Source of the DNA: Candidatus Neoruminococcus faecicola
GTDB lineage: Bacteria > Bacillota > Clostridia > Oscillospirales > Ruminococcaceae
Length of the DNA stretch: 60,892 nucleotides
Assembly (NCBI GenBank): GCA_904398325.1
Contig: CAJFPC010000049.1
Span: forward strand, 1-60,892
Direction: 5' to 3'
Shown piece after piece: positions 52,955 through 60,846 of this stretch. Within the stretch, counting starts at the first letter, position 1, and each line of letters opens with the position of its first letter. The notes under the pieces are model-generated. The model ran no database searches and was not told where the DNA came from. It worked only from the letters and a program-made list of their open reading frames with translations. The translations under genes were made by a program, and so were the position numbers.

Positions 52955-54153
52955 GTGTTTTCCTCCTCCTGGGCGCTGGCCAGCGCCTCAAAGCATGCCT
53001 GCCAGTGCTCCGGGGGCAGGGTCTCCCGCAAACGATAGAGCAGGTGGCTGACCGCCTTGGCCGACTGATCCTCCGCCGTCTGCGCCAGCTGGGGCTGGCC
53101 GCGCAGGGCCTTTTCCATCCGGCAGGCCAGGTCTTTCGCCACCCGGGCGCTGATCTGCTGCACCGCCGGCACATAGGGCCGGAAGGCATACCAGCGCAAA
53201 AACTCCTCCTCCCGCTGCCTGAGGATGCGGTTGGCCTCATCCATCGCCTCAATGCTGCCCGGGTCGGGCAGCACCGAAAGGCTTTCCATATCATACAGCC
53301 GGTAGCGGCCCAGGCTGTGGATCTGCGGGTCGATATCCCGCGGCACCGCCAGATCCAGCAGCAGCGTCTCGGGATTCAGCCAGCGCTGGGCGTCCTCCAG
53401 CCGGATGGTGTAATGAGGGCTGGCTGTGGCGCTGACCACCAGCTGTGCCGCAGCGGCAGCCTCCAGCCGGCGGGCATATTCCACCGGCTGGCAGCCGGGC
53501 GGCACCACCGAAAGCCCCTGGTGATACTGCCGCACCGTCATGCACACCCGGCAGCCGGCGGCCAGCAGCTCCTGGGCGGCAAGGCGCCCCATCTCCCCGC
53601 TGCCGATCACCAGCGCCCGCAACCCGGTTAAATCCCCCAGCTGCTCCCGGCAAAAGGCGGCCATACTGGCTGCCGCCGAACGGCTGGCATGGGTCAGACG
53701 CAGCCGGGATTTCACCTCTTTGGCCGCAGCCACCGCATCGCGGAACAGCCGGTCCAGCACGCTGTCGGTGGTGCCGGCGCTGCGGGCAGCCTCAGCGGCC
53801 TGCCCCACCTGGGTGAGGATCTGATCCTCCCCGAAAATCTGGGATTTCAGCCCGCAGGCCAGCGCAAACAGGTGTTCCACCGCCTGGCAGCCGCTGCGGA
53901 AGGCGAAAAACCGCTCGTACTCCTCCGCTTCCACCCCAAAAAACTGCCGCAGCAGCTCCTGAGGGGTCAGCCTCAGCGCGCCGGTATACCAGAATTCCAT
54001 CCGGTTGCAGGTGCACAGCACCACCGCCCCCCCGGCGCCCAGCTGACGCAGACGCTCCGCACAGCCGGCGGCCTGCTTTTTGGTGAGGGAAAATTTCTCC
54101 CGCACCGCCAGCGGGGCTTTGTCGTGGTCAATCCCCAGCATGCTGATCTCCAA
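52951..54153 (-). CDS. hemA: Glutamyl-tRNA reductase
   Basis: HemA reduces Glu-tRNA to glutamate-1-semialdehyde with NADPH, the first committed tetrapyrrole step. The 400 residues have the catalytic cysteine in VVLCTCNRMEFWYTG near residue 50, GEDQILTQVGQA, and the NADPH Rossmann segment ALVIGSGEMGRLAAQELL. The proposed TTG at 54153 follows GGAGGG by six bases and gives the usual spacing to GIDHDKAPLAVREKF; an internal ATG four codons later is possible. It overlaps the end of cbiG by 26 bases. Confidence 0.95.
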   Translation of the reverse strand: MEISMLGIDHDKAPLAVREKFSLTKKQAAGCAERLRQLGAGGAVVLCTCNRMEFWYTGALRLTPQELLRQFFGVEAEEYERFFAFRSGCQAVEHLFALACGLKSQIFGEDQILTQVGQAAEAARSAGTTDSVLDRLFRDAVAAAKEVKSRLRLTHASRSAAASMAAFCREQLGDLTGLRALVIGSGEMGRLAAQELLAAGCRVCMTVRQYHQGLSVVPPGCQPVEYARRLEAAAAAQLVVSATASPHYTIRLEDAQRWLNPETLLLDLAVPRDIDPQIHSLGRYRLYDMESLSVLPDPGSIEAMDEANRILRQREEEFLRWYAFRPYVPAVQQISARVAKDLACRMEKALRGQPQLAQTAEDQSAKAVSHLLYRLRETLPPEHWQACFEALASAQEEENT

Positions 54154-55174
54154 ACCGAACCCTCCATTCCCGCAGGGCCGCCGCCACCGTGACGGGGCCC
54201 TCCTTTTGCTTGGGCAGCACCAGCCGCCCTTCTGCGGCCAGCACCGCCGCCCGCTCGCAGACATTATCCACCCCCACCACGGACTGGACAAATTCCGACC
54301 GGCTCACCGTGCCCGGGGCGCCGGCCAGCTGCTGCGCCGAAAAAGCCCTCATCGGCAGCCCGCGCTGCCGGCAGAATTCCGCCAGCCCCAGCTCGTCGCT
54401 TTTGCGGTCAATGGTGCCTACCGCAAACACCGCCTCTTCCCGCAGGCCGGCGGACTGCAGTGCATGGGCCGCCGCCTGGGCGATAACTCGGGCATCCACC
54501 CCCCGGCGGCAGCCGATGCCCAGCGCCAGCACCGGCGGCACCAGGGCCAGCGTCTCGGGGTAGGGCTGCCAGTCTCGGCGGATGGTGACCGCGATGCCCA
54601 GACTGGCCTGGCCGGCCGCCAGGCCCCGGGGCAGCGCGCCCTCCACCGCAAAATCACTGGCAAAGCCCACCGGTTCCCCGGCCAGCACCGCGGCGCTCAC
54701 CCGTTTGGCCAGCGACCAGTCGGTGAGCCGCAGCCCCCGCTCCTTGCAAAACAAATCCACCGCAAAAGCCCCTGCGCCATCGGTGGCGGTGGTCACCACC
54801 GGCAGGGCGCCGGTGAGCCCGGCGATGCGCTCCGCCCAGGCGTTGGCCCCGCCCACATGGCCGGAAAGCAGCGCAATGACAAAACGCCCGCCGTCATCCA
54901 GCACCACCACCGCCGGGTCCTGCCGCTTATCCCGCACATAAGGGGCGATTGCCCGCACGGCAATGCCGCAGGCCCCAATGAACACCAGGCACTCGGCGGC
55001 GGCAAAAGCCTCCCGGGTCCAGTCTGCCAGGCTGGCGCAGCTTTCCTCTCCGGGCGCCGAAAACCGCCGGCCCGGACAATGGCCCGCCTGCACTCCCTGG
55101 CGGGAGAGCGCCTCCCGCAGGGTGCGGCCCAGCGCCGCGCCTTTGCCGGTGAAGGAGATGATCCGCACCCTCAT
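54128..55174 (-). CDS. cbiG: Cobalt-precorrin-5A hydrolase
   Basis: CbiG opens the delta-lactone of cobalt-precorrin-5A and releases acetaldehyde, a step specific to the anaerobic route. The 348 residues show IGACGIAVRAIAPYVRDKRQDP and IALLSGHVGGANAWAERIA (N-terminal and central domains) and a C-terminal domain with LALGIGCRRGVDARVIAQAA. The stop of cbiF-hemA direction neighbours overlap at both ends, so translation is coupled. Confidence 0.96.
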   Translation of the reverse strand: MRVRIISFTGKGAALGRTLREALSRQGVQAGHCPGRRFSAPGEESCASLADWTREAFAAAECLVFIGACGIAVRAIAPYVRDKRQDPAVVVLDDGGRFVIALLSGHVGGANAWAERIAGLTGALPVVTTATDGAGAFAVDLFCKERGLRLTDWSLAKRVSAAVLAGEPVGFASDFAVEGALPRGLAAGQASLGIAVTIRRDWQPYPETLALVPPVLALGIGCRRGVDARVIAQAAAHALQSAGLREEAVFAVGTIDRKSDELGLAEFCRQRGLPMRAFSAQQLAGAPGTVSRSEFVQSVVGVDNVCERAAVLAAEGRLVLPKQKEGPVTVAAALREWRVRFGDQHAGD

Positions 55175-55929
55175 GGCTTTTTCGCCTCGCGAAACCCGTG
55201 GGAAAAGCCGGGGTCATACAGCAGGGAGCGCTCGTATTCCTCCCCCAAAAAGTCCCCCACCAGCACCAGCGCCGTTTTGTGGATGCCGTTCTCCCTGCCC
55301 GCCTGGGGCAGGGTCGCCACCGTGCAGCGCACCACGCGCTCTTCTGGCCAGCTGGCCTTGTAGACCAGGGCGGCAGGGGTATCCGGCTCATAGCCGCCGG
55401 CCAGCAGCTCCCGGCTCAGCCCTTCCAGCATCCCGGCGCTCAAAAACACTACCATGGTGGCGTGATGTGCCGCCAGGGAGGCGATCCCTTCCCGCTGGGG
55501 CACCGGGGTGCGTCCGGCCATGCGGGTGATCACCACCGTTTGGGAAACCCCCGGCAGGGTGTATTCCGCCCCCAGGGCTGCCGCCGCCGCACAGAAGGAG
55601 CTGACCCCCGGCACCACCTCATAGGGGATGCCCAGCCGGTCCAGCCGGTCCATCTGCTCCCGGATGGCGCCGTAGACGGAAGGGTCCCCCGTATGCAGGC
55701 GCACTGTGTCATGCCCGGCCGCCTCTTCGCAGGCCATGGCGTCAATCACCTCCTCCAGGGTCATGGCGGCACTGTTTAAAACCCTGCAGCCAGCCTTGAT
55801 GCCCTCCAGCAGCTGCGGGTTGACCAGCGAGCCGGCGTAGATGACACAGTCCGCCTGTGCCATCAGGCGCTGCCCCCGCACCGTGATAAGATCCGGGGCG
55901 CCCGGCCCCGCACCGATAAAATGGATCAT
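55171..55929 (-). CDS. cbiF: Cobalt-precorrin-4 C11-methyltransferase
   Basis: CbiF methylates C-11 of cobalt-precorrin-4. The 252 residues begin MIHFIGAGPGAPDLITVRGQ and include CVIYAGSLVNPQLLE, TVRLHTGDPSVYGAIREQMD and VVPGVSSFCAAAAALGAEYT. ATG 55929 has GGAGG seven bases upstream and overlaps the cbiL stop (ATGA). A 69-codon frame extension lies within cbiL and is rejected. Confidence 0.97.
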   Translation of the reverse strand: MIHFIGAGPGAPDLITVRGQRLMAQADCVIYAGSLVNPQLLEGIKAGCRVLNSAAMTLEEVIDAMACEEAAGHDTVRLHTGDPSVYGAIREQMDRLDRLGIPYEVVPGVSSFCAAAAALGAEYTLPGVSQTVVITRMAGRTPVPQREGIASLAAHHATMVVFLSAGMLEGLSRELLAGGYEPDTPAALVYKASWPEERVVRCTVATLPQAGRENGIHKTALVLVGDFLGEEYERSLLYDPGFSHGFREAKKP

Positions 55930-56630
55930 GCTTTCTCCTCCCTTCCCCGGACCAGCACCACCGAGAAATACCCCGCATCCTCCGGCGCATCCGCCAGGCA
56001 GGGATAAACCCGTTCCCCTTCCAGCCCGCAGCGCTCCACCAGCGAGGCGCGGCCGGTCAGGCGCTTTTCTTCCAGGAGGCGTTTTAATTCCGGCAGGGAG
56101 CGGCCGGTTTTCATCAGCACCTTGGCGCCCGGCCAATCCAGAGCCTCCCGGGTCCCCTCATAGGAGGCGGGGATCACGTGCAGCGCCTCGGCTCCTTCAC
56201 ACAGGCCCACGCCCAGCCGGGCTGCCGCCGCACAGAAGGAGCTGACCCCCGGCACCATTTCGGTATCATAGCCCGCCTGACGCACCAGCCGCTCCAGATA
56301 AAGATAAGTGGAATATACCGTCACATCCCCCAGGGTGAGAAACGCTACCGACCGCCCTGCCTCCAGACGGCCGGCCACCTGCGCGGCCGCCGCCTGCCTG
56401 CCGCGGGCCAGCCGGGCGGCATCCCGGGTCATGGGCAGCTCCAGCGAAAGGATCTCCTTGCCGGAAAGCTCCAGCCCGGCGTTTTTCACAATTTCCAGCG
56501 CCAGCCGCCCCCCGGCCCCATAGGTGGGCACCGCCAGCACCGGCGCCGCCAAAATGACCCGCTCCGCCTTTCTGGTCAGCAGCTCCGGGTCGCCCGGGCC
56601 GACGCTGACGCCATAAAAACATCCCTTCAT
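55926..56630 (-). CDS. cbiL: Cobalt-precorrin-2 C20-methyltransferase
   Basis: CbiL adds the C-20 methyl group to cobalt-precorrin-2. The 234 residues start MKGCFYGVSVGPGDPELLTR, with LTLGDVTVYSTYLYLE and EMVPGVSSFCAAAARLG typical of the family. The ATGA start overlaps the cbiD stop. It is the second gene of the operon. Confidence 0.97.
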   Translation of the reverse strand: MKGCFYGVSVGPGDPELLTRKAERVILAAPVLAVPTYGAGGRLALEIVKNAGLELSGKEILSLELPMTRDAARLARGRQAAAAQVAGRLEAGRSVAFLTLGDVTVYSTYLYLERLVRQAGYDTEMVPGVSSFCAAAARLGVGLCEGAEALHVIPASYEGTREALDWPGAKVLMKTGRSLPELKRLLEEKRLTGRASLVERCGLEGERVYPCLADAPEDAGYFSVVLVRGREEKA

Positions 56631-57733
56631 TTCCAGTCCCCTCTCAATCGGGCCAGCAGCGGCCGCGCCTGGCTGGTGCAGCCGATCAGCCCCAGCTCCT
56701 TGGTGAATATCACCGCCCCCACCGGCATGGCGCCGGCGGGCCGGGCCAGATGTTCCTCAATTTTGCGCGCTATGCTTTCCATCACCGGCTCCAGCAGCCC
56801 GGCCCGGCGGTAAAGCTGCAGCGCCCCCTCCGCCGAGACGCAGCCCATGACCTGGCGGATCAGCCCGGCCGGCGCACCTGCCAGTGCGCCGTGGGCGGCC
56901 AGCACCTCCATGCGGCAGTCCCCGTAGCGGGAATGGGTGTTCAGCATCCCGGCGGCCAGCTTCACCAGCTTGCCCGCATGGCCCGCCAGCAGCATGCCCT
57001 CAAAGCCCAGCCGGGCGGCATACTCCACCGTATCGCCGATAAAATTGCTGCACTGCACCCCCCGGCGCAGATCCAGTCCCAGGGATTCTTTTAAAAATTC
57101 CTCCCCGTAGCTGCCGGGGGCGGCCAGCAGCACCCGGACCCCTTCGGCTTTCAAGACGTTGATCTCCGTGTGGATGGACTGCACCAGCGCCTCCTCGCTC
57201 ATGGGCTTCACAATACCGGTGCTGCCCAGGATGGAAATCCCCCCTACAATCCCCAGGCGGGGATTGTAGGTCTTCTCCGCCAGCGCCCGGCCCTGCGGGG
57301 CGGAGATCTCTACCCAGAAGCCGCCGGCATAGCCGCATTCCTTTGCAGCCTCCTCCAGCGCCCGCCGGATCATCTGCCGGGGGACGGGATTGATGGCGGC
57401 GCTGCCCGGCGGGCAGGCCAGCCCGGGCCTGGTGACCCGGCCGATGCCTTCGCCGCCCTCAATGGTGATGCCGTCGCCGGCCAGGCGCACCCTTGCGAAA
57501 ATCAAAATGCCGTTGGTCACATCCGGGTCGTCGCCGCTGTCTTTTTTCACCGCAGCGCGGGCCTCGCCTCCGGCGCAGGCCGCTCCCTCCAGCCCAAGGC
57601 AGAGGCGCCCGCCCGCCGGGGTGGCAATCTCCACCCGGTCCGCCGGGCGGTCCAGCAGCATAAGGGCGGCGCCCTTGGCGGCCGCTGCGGCGCAGCTGCC
57701 GGTGGTGTATCCGTTTCTCAGCTCCCCTGCCAA
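56627..57733 (-). CDS. cbiD: Cobalt-precorrin-5B C1-methyltransferase
   Basis: CbiD methylates C-1 in the anaerobic corrin pathway. The 368 residues begin with ELRNGYTTGSCAAAAAKGAA, the family signature, and contain ISILGSTGIVKPMSEEALV and MLLAGHAGKLVKLAAGMLNT. Initiation appears to be TTG 57733, with an AGGGGGA segment about eight bases upstream. It is the first gene after the cobalamin riboswitch and its terminator. A weak TTG start here would add a second brake on the operon. Confidence 0.95.
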   Translation of the reverse strand: MAGELRNGYTTGSCAAAAAKGAALMLLDRPADRVEIATPAGGRLCLGLEGAACAGGEARAAVKKDSGDDPDVTNGILIFARVRLAGDGITIEGGEGIGRVTRPGLACPPGSAAINPVPRQMIRRALEEAAKECGYAGGFWVEISAPQGRALAEKTYNPRLGIVGGISILGSTGIVKPMSEEALVQSIHTEINVLKAEGVRVLLAAPGSYGEEFLKESLGLDLRRGVQCSNFIGDTVEYAARLGFEGMLLAGHAGKLVKLAAGMLNTHSRYGDCRMEVLAAHGALAGAPAGLIRQVMGCVSAEGALQLYRRAGLLEPVMESIARKIEEHLARPAGAMPVGAVIFTKELGLIGCTSQARPLLARLRGDWK

Positions 57734-57764
57734 GAGCGCTTCCCCCTTTTCGCAAAAATCCGAT

Positions 57765-57787
57765 AAAAAAAGCCGCTATCAAGCGGC
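57765..57787 (-). terminator. Terminator of the cobalamin riboswitch expression platform
   Basis: A 6-bp perfect stem (57772-57777 with 57782-57787, four-base loop) is followed on the minus strand by seven T residues. It lies between the aptamer and cbiD. It is the expected off-state hairpin when cobalamin is bound. Confidence 0.88.
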
Positions 57788-57860
57788 AGTTTCCCCAAAC
57801 CGAACAAGGCGTTTCCCTTCCCCTTCGGGCGCTCCAGTGGCCGCAGAGCCGCCCGAAACA

Positions 57861-58014
57861 GCAAGAGCAGGTCTTCTGGCTCCGCCCTCGGCGCACCGGC
57901 CGCCTTCCCGCCCTGGGGCAGTGGCATTTGGCCGGCACTCAGACGTCACAGCAACGGACTTGCGCGGGAATCTCACCCGCTTCCCTCGGATTTTTCTGCA
58001 AAATCAACTCTTGC
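57861..58014 (-). ncRNA. Cobalamin riboswitch (adenosylcobalamin aptamer)
   Basis: On the minus strand the conserved core is visible: GGGAAGCGGGTGAGATTCCC, then AGTCCGTTGCTGTGAC, the B12 box GCCAAATGCCACTG, GGGCGGGAAGG and GAGCCAGAAGACCTGC. Closing stem P1 is a perfect 7-bp pair (GCAAGAG at 58008-58014 with CTCTTGC at 57861-57867). The promoter is just upstream and a terminator just downstream. The element should repress the 22-gene operon when corrinoid is plentiful. Confidence 0.95.
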
Positions 58015-58031
58015 CTGGCTTGTTTTCTTTC

Positions 58032-58060
58032 ATTGTAATGCATCCGGCATGGGGTGTCAA
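58032..58060 (-). promoter_or_regulatory. Sigma-A promoter of the cobalamin operon
   Basis: Minus-strand TTGACA (58055-58060), 17-nt spacer, TACAAT (58032-58037). A start site about seven bases after the -10 box would place riboswitch stem P1 almost at the 5' end of the transcript. Confidence 0.9.
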
Positions 58061-58127
58061 GAAATCTTTCCCAGCGGCGCGGCTCCGGCATAAAAAACCC
58101 TCTCCGCGGCGGCAGACACGCCCTGCC

Positions 58128-58157
58128 ATAAAAAAACAGCGGCCGCACTGGCCGCTG
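58128..58157 (-). terminator. Rho-independent terminator after spo0A
   Basis: CAGCGGCC (58137-58144), loop, GGCCGCTG (58150-58157), followed on the minus strand by a T run of at least seven. It lies 12 nt past the spo0A stop codon and insulates the cobalamin operon from sporulation transcripts. Confidence 0.94.
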
Positions 58158-58168
58158 CCCTTTGCCGA

Positions 58169-58951
58169 TCAGAAATTGGAAGCCTTCATCCGCAGCTTCA
58201 GCTTATCCGAAATCATGGCGATGAATTCGCTGTTGGTGGGCTTGCCCCGCCCGTTGTGGATGGTATAGCCGAAATAGGAGTTGAGCGTATCCACATCGCC
58301 CCGGTCCCAGGCCACCTCGATGGCGTGGCGGATCGCCCGCTCCACCCGGGAGGCGGTGGTGCCGAACTTTTTGGCCACGGTGGGATAAAGCACCTTGGTG
58401 ACCGAGTTGATCACCTCTGCATCCCGGATGCAGAGCAGGATGGATTCCCGCAGATAGTGATAGCCCTTGATATGGGCGGGCACGCCGATCTGATGGATAA
58501 TCTCGGTGACCATCATCTCCAGATCCGGCTCCGCGCTGCGGCCCCGGTCCAGCACCGTCACATTCTGCTTGTTCTGCGCGCCGGAAAGCTGCACAATCCG
58601 TTCGATGAGCACATCCATATCAAAGGGCTTGAGGAAGAAGTACGCCGCCCCGCTGCTCATCAGCTGCCGGCCCAGCTGCCCGTTGTCATAGGGCGCAATC
58701 ACCAGAAAGGTCGGCTCCCGCTCCAGCGAAAGGCGGCGGGTCTCCTGCATGACGCCGATGGCGTCCAGGTTGGGCATAAACACATCCATCAGCACAATAT
58801 CCGGCTGATACCGCTCCACCATATCCAGCACCTTGAGTCCGTCCTTTGGGGCCACGGCCGTGTCAAAACCGTAACTTCTGAGCAGGGAAGAGCACTGAGT
58901 GCAGAAATCTTTATTTTCGTCCGAAATCAAAATTTTGATCTGATTATTCAT
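58169..58951 (-). CDS. spo0A: Sporulation master regulator Spo0A
   Basis: Spo0A is the response regulator that commits cells to sporulation by binding 0A boxes. The 260 residues have a receiver domain (about 1-125) with the phospho-acceptor Asp56 in VLMDVFMP, an acidic DEN triplet at 11-13 and the switch lysine in FLKPFDMD. The C-terminal effector domain (about 150-260) has [20 protein letters not shown], the DNA-recognition helix. ATG 58951 follows GGGGAG by six bases. It lies 130 nt after spoIVB, the conserved order in spore formers. Confidence 0.98.
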   Translation of the reverse strand: MNNQIKILISDENKDFCTQCSSLLRSYGFDTAVAPKDGLKVLDMVERYQPDIVLMDVFMPNLDAIGVMQETRRLSLEREPTFLVIAPYDNGQLGRQLMSSGAAYFFLKPFDMDVLIERIVQLSGAQNKQNVTVLDRGRSAEPDLEMMVTEIIHQIGVPAHIKGYHYLRESILLCIRDAEVINSVTKVLYPTVAKKFGTTASRVERAIRHAIEVAWDRGDVDTLNSYFGYTIHNGRGKPTNSEFIAMISDKLKLRMKASNF

Positions 58952-58987
58952 GTCCGACTCCCCTAATTAGAAATTTTTTCCACCCCA

Positions 58988-59017
58988 ATCTTAGCATAGA
59001 GAAGCGGCGGATGGCAA
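58988..59017 (-). promoter_or_regulatory. Candidate vegetative promoter of spo0A
   Basis: Minus-strand TTGCCA (59012-59017), 18-nt spacer, TAAGAT (58988-58993), about 37 nt upstream of the ATG. A TTGTCG half-match to a 0A box lies just upstream on the plus strand (59022-59027). No clear sigma-H promoter was found. Confidence 0.5.
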
Positions 59018-59081
59018 TAGATTGTCGCCCTTTGGCGGCGGAGAAAAAACCCCCGAAAAACTGTAAATTTTTGGTAGCCAT

Positions 59082-60311
59082 TCAGGCTGCGTTTTCCACC
59101 TGGTTCGACATCCTGCGCATGTTTTCCGCAAAAATAGCATAGCCCCTTGTCGGATCATTGACCAGCACATGGGTGACAGCGCCGATCAGTTTCCCATTTT
59201 GTACTATGGGGCTGCCGCTCTGGCCCTGCACAATTCCGCCGGTTTTCTCCTTTAAATCCGGATCCACTACCCTGATCTGCATATTTTTCGTCGGAGTTTC
59301 GCCCTGATACATCACCTTTTCAATCTCGATGTCAAAAGCCTCCACCGTCTGACCGTCTATGGTGGTGTACATGACGGCCGGGCCGGTCTGCACCTCCTGG
59401 GCCATCGCGATGGAAATAGGCGTGGTGAACATGCTGGCGTCCTCCAGATGGCCGAACAATCCCTCCTCACAGTTGTAGCTGAGGGTGCCCAGCTCCTCCG
59501 AGAGGATAAACTCCCCCCGCAGCTCCCCGGGATAGCCGCTTTCGCCCCGCACCACGCCGATCACCTTGGCGCGCACAATCTCGCCGCTCTGCAGCGGCAT
59601 CAGCTTGCCGGAATCCACATCATAAATCGCGTGGCCCAGCCCGCCGAAGGATTCGTTCTGCGGGTCATAATAGGTCATGGTGCCAATCCCGGCGGAGGAA
59701 TCCCGCACCCACATGCCGCCCTTATAGCTGCCATCCTCAGCCAGCACGGCTTTCAGCTCGGTGGTCATGGTCTTGCCATCCCGGGTGAATTTGACCTGCA
59801 CCGGGCTGCCGTCTGCCTGCTGGATGACCTTGGCCACATCTGCATTGCCCGTCACCCGGATGCCGTCCATCGTCTGGATGATATCCCCCACCTGCAGCCC
59901 GGCCTCTTCCGCGGGGGAAACCTGCCGGCCCTCCGATTTGATCTCGCTGAGGCCCACCACCATCACCCCGTCGGTGAGCATTTTGACCCCGAACACCTGC
60001 CCGCCCAGATAAACAGTGTCATTTTCCACCACGTTGACCACGGCGGATTTGATCTCCACACAGCCCAGCAGCTTCAGGCTGACGGGATAGCGGGACTGTG
60101 CCTGCTGGGACGTATTGGGCGTGCTGGCCAGGCTGCCGGTGCGCACCACCTCCACCGGCAGGGAGGTGCTGAGCTCCAGGCTCTGGCCCTCCACCAGGCT
60201 GAACTGGTCGGGCAGCACCGCGTCGAAATACACCACCGCCCCCATCATGGCGGCGATAAGCGCATCCAGGCAGAGCAGGGCCGGCCTTAAAATTTTTTGA
60301 AACAACGTCAT
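59082..60311 (-). CDS. spoIVB: SpoIVB sporulation signalling peptidase
   Basis: SpoIVB is a forespore-made serine peptidase that crosses to the space between the membranes and triggers pro-sigma-K processing. The 409 residues start with a membrane anchor (about 7-28). A PDZ domain lies at about 115-185, with EEAGLQVGDIIQTMDGIRV. A C-terminal S55 peptidase follows, with its histidine region in FGGLGHAIYDVDSG and the nucleophile in GGIVQGQSGSPIVQNG near residue 365. GAGGTG precedes ATG 60311. spo0A follows, so sporulation control and checkpoint are linked. Confidence 0.97.
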   Translation of the reverse strand: MTLFQKILRPALLCLDALIAAMMGAVVYFDAVLPDQFSLVEGQSLELSTSLPVEVVRTGSLASTPNTSQQAQSRYPVSLKLLGCVEIKSAVVNVVENDTVYLGGQVFGVKMLTDGVMVVGLSEIKSEGRQVSPAEEAGLQVGDIIQTMDGIRVTGNADVAKVIQQADGSPVQVKFTRDGKTMTTELKAVLAEDGSYKGGMWVRDSSAGIGTMTYYDPQNESFGGLGHAIYDVDSGKLMPLQSGEIVRAKVIGVVRGESGYPGELRGEFILSEELGTLSYNCEEGLFGHLEDASMFTTPISIAMAQEVQTGPAVMYTTIDGQTVEAFDIEIEKVMYQGETPTKNMQIRVVDPDLKEKTGGIVQGQSGSPIVQNGKLIGAVTHVLVNDPTRGYAIFAENMRRMSNQVENAA

Positions 60312-60406
60312 ACCATTTTCACCTCACTCTGTTACTGTTTCCCGGCCGGCGGAAAAATATATCCGGCAAATTTCTTCCCGGCGCCGCGGCAATATCTGCC
60401 GGGGGC

Positions 60407-60435
60407 TTGCAAAAACAGCGCGCTTTGGATAAGAT
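60407..60435 (+). promoter_or_regulatory. Candidate sigma-A promoter of the SLOG gene
   Basis: Plus-strand TTGCAA (60407-60412), 17-nt spacer, TAAGAT (60430-60435), about 39 nt before the ATG. It is divergent from spoIVB in the 163-nt gap, whose other half shows no clear sporulation-sigma promoter. Confidence 0.65.
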
Positions 60436-60474
60436 AAAAAGCAGAATCTTCCATTTTGCAAAGGCGGCGATGTT

Positions 60475-60846
60475 ATGCGGCTGGCCATTGTCGGCTCCCG
60501 CCACTGCCCCGGCCTCAGCCTGGAGCAGATGGTGGAAAAAATCCCCATCAACTGCACTGAAATCGTCAGCGGCGGCAGCCGCGGCGTGGATGATCTTGCC
60601 CGTCAGGCCGCCCAGGCGCTGGGCATCCCGCTGAAGGTCTACCGGCCGGACTATGCCCGGCACGGCAGAGCCGCCCCGCTGATGCGCAACGACCTGATCG
60701 TCCAGCGGGCCCACTATGTCCTGGCCTTCTGGGACGGCAGCTCCCGCGGCACCGCCTACACCATCCGGGAATGCATCCGCCGCCATGTGCCGGTGCGGGT
60801 GATCCTGCTACCGAAGCTTCCCAAATCCGCAGAGCCCGGCCCGTAA
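60475..60846 (+). CDS. SLOG-fold (DUF2493-like) protein
   Basis: This 123-residue protein has a Rossmann-like SLOG core: RLAIVGSRHCPG at the start, EIVSGGSRGVDDLARQAAQ, then LMRNDLIVQRAHYVLAFWDG and SSRGTAYTIRECI. This pattern is shared by DUF2493 and YpsA-related proteins, a clade thought to bind nucleotides or nucleotide-derived ligands. The function is unknown. The start is ATG 60475 after an AAAGGCGG segment. It stands alone and is divergent from spoIVB. The last 46 bases of the window after it hold no feature I can name. Confidence 0.8.
   Translation: MRLAIVGSRHCPGLSLEQMVEKIPINCTEIVSGGSRGVDDLARQAAQALGIPLKVYRPDYARHGRAAPLMRNDLIVQRAHYVLAFWDGSSRGTAYTIRECIRRHVPVRVILLPKLPKSAEPGP

Noticed and set aside
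59018..59032. A 0A-box-like TTGTCGCCC upstream of spo0A
   Set aside because: Only the first half matches the TTGTCGAA consensus, and no sigma-H promoter lies beside it, so autoregulation by Spo0A is not supported here.
60312..60406. Possible sigma-F or sigma-G promoter upstream of spoIVB
   Set aside because: I could not find a convincing -35/-10 pair with correct spacing. The expected forespore control is known from the family, not from this sequence.
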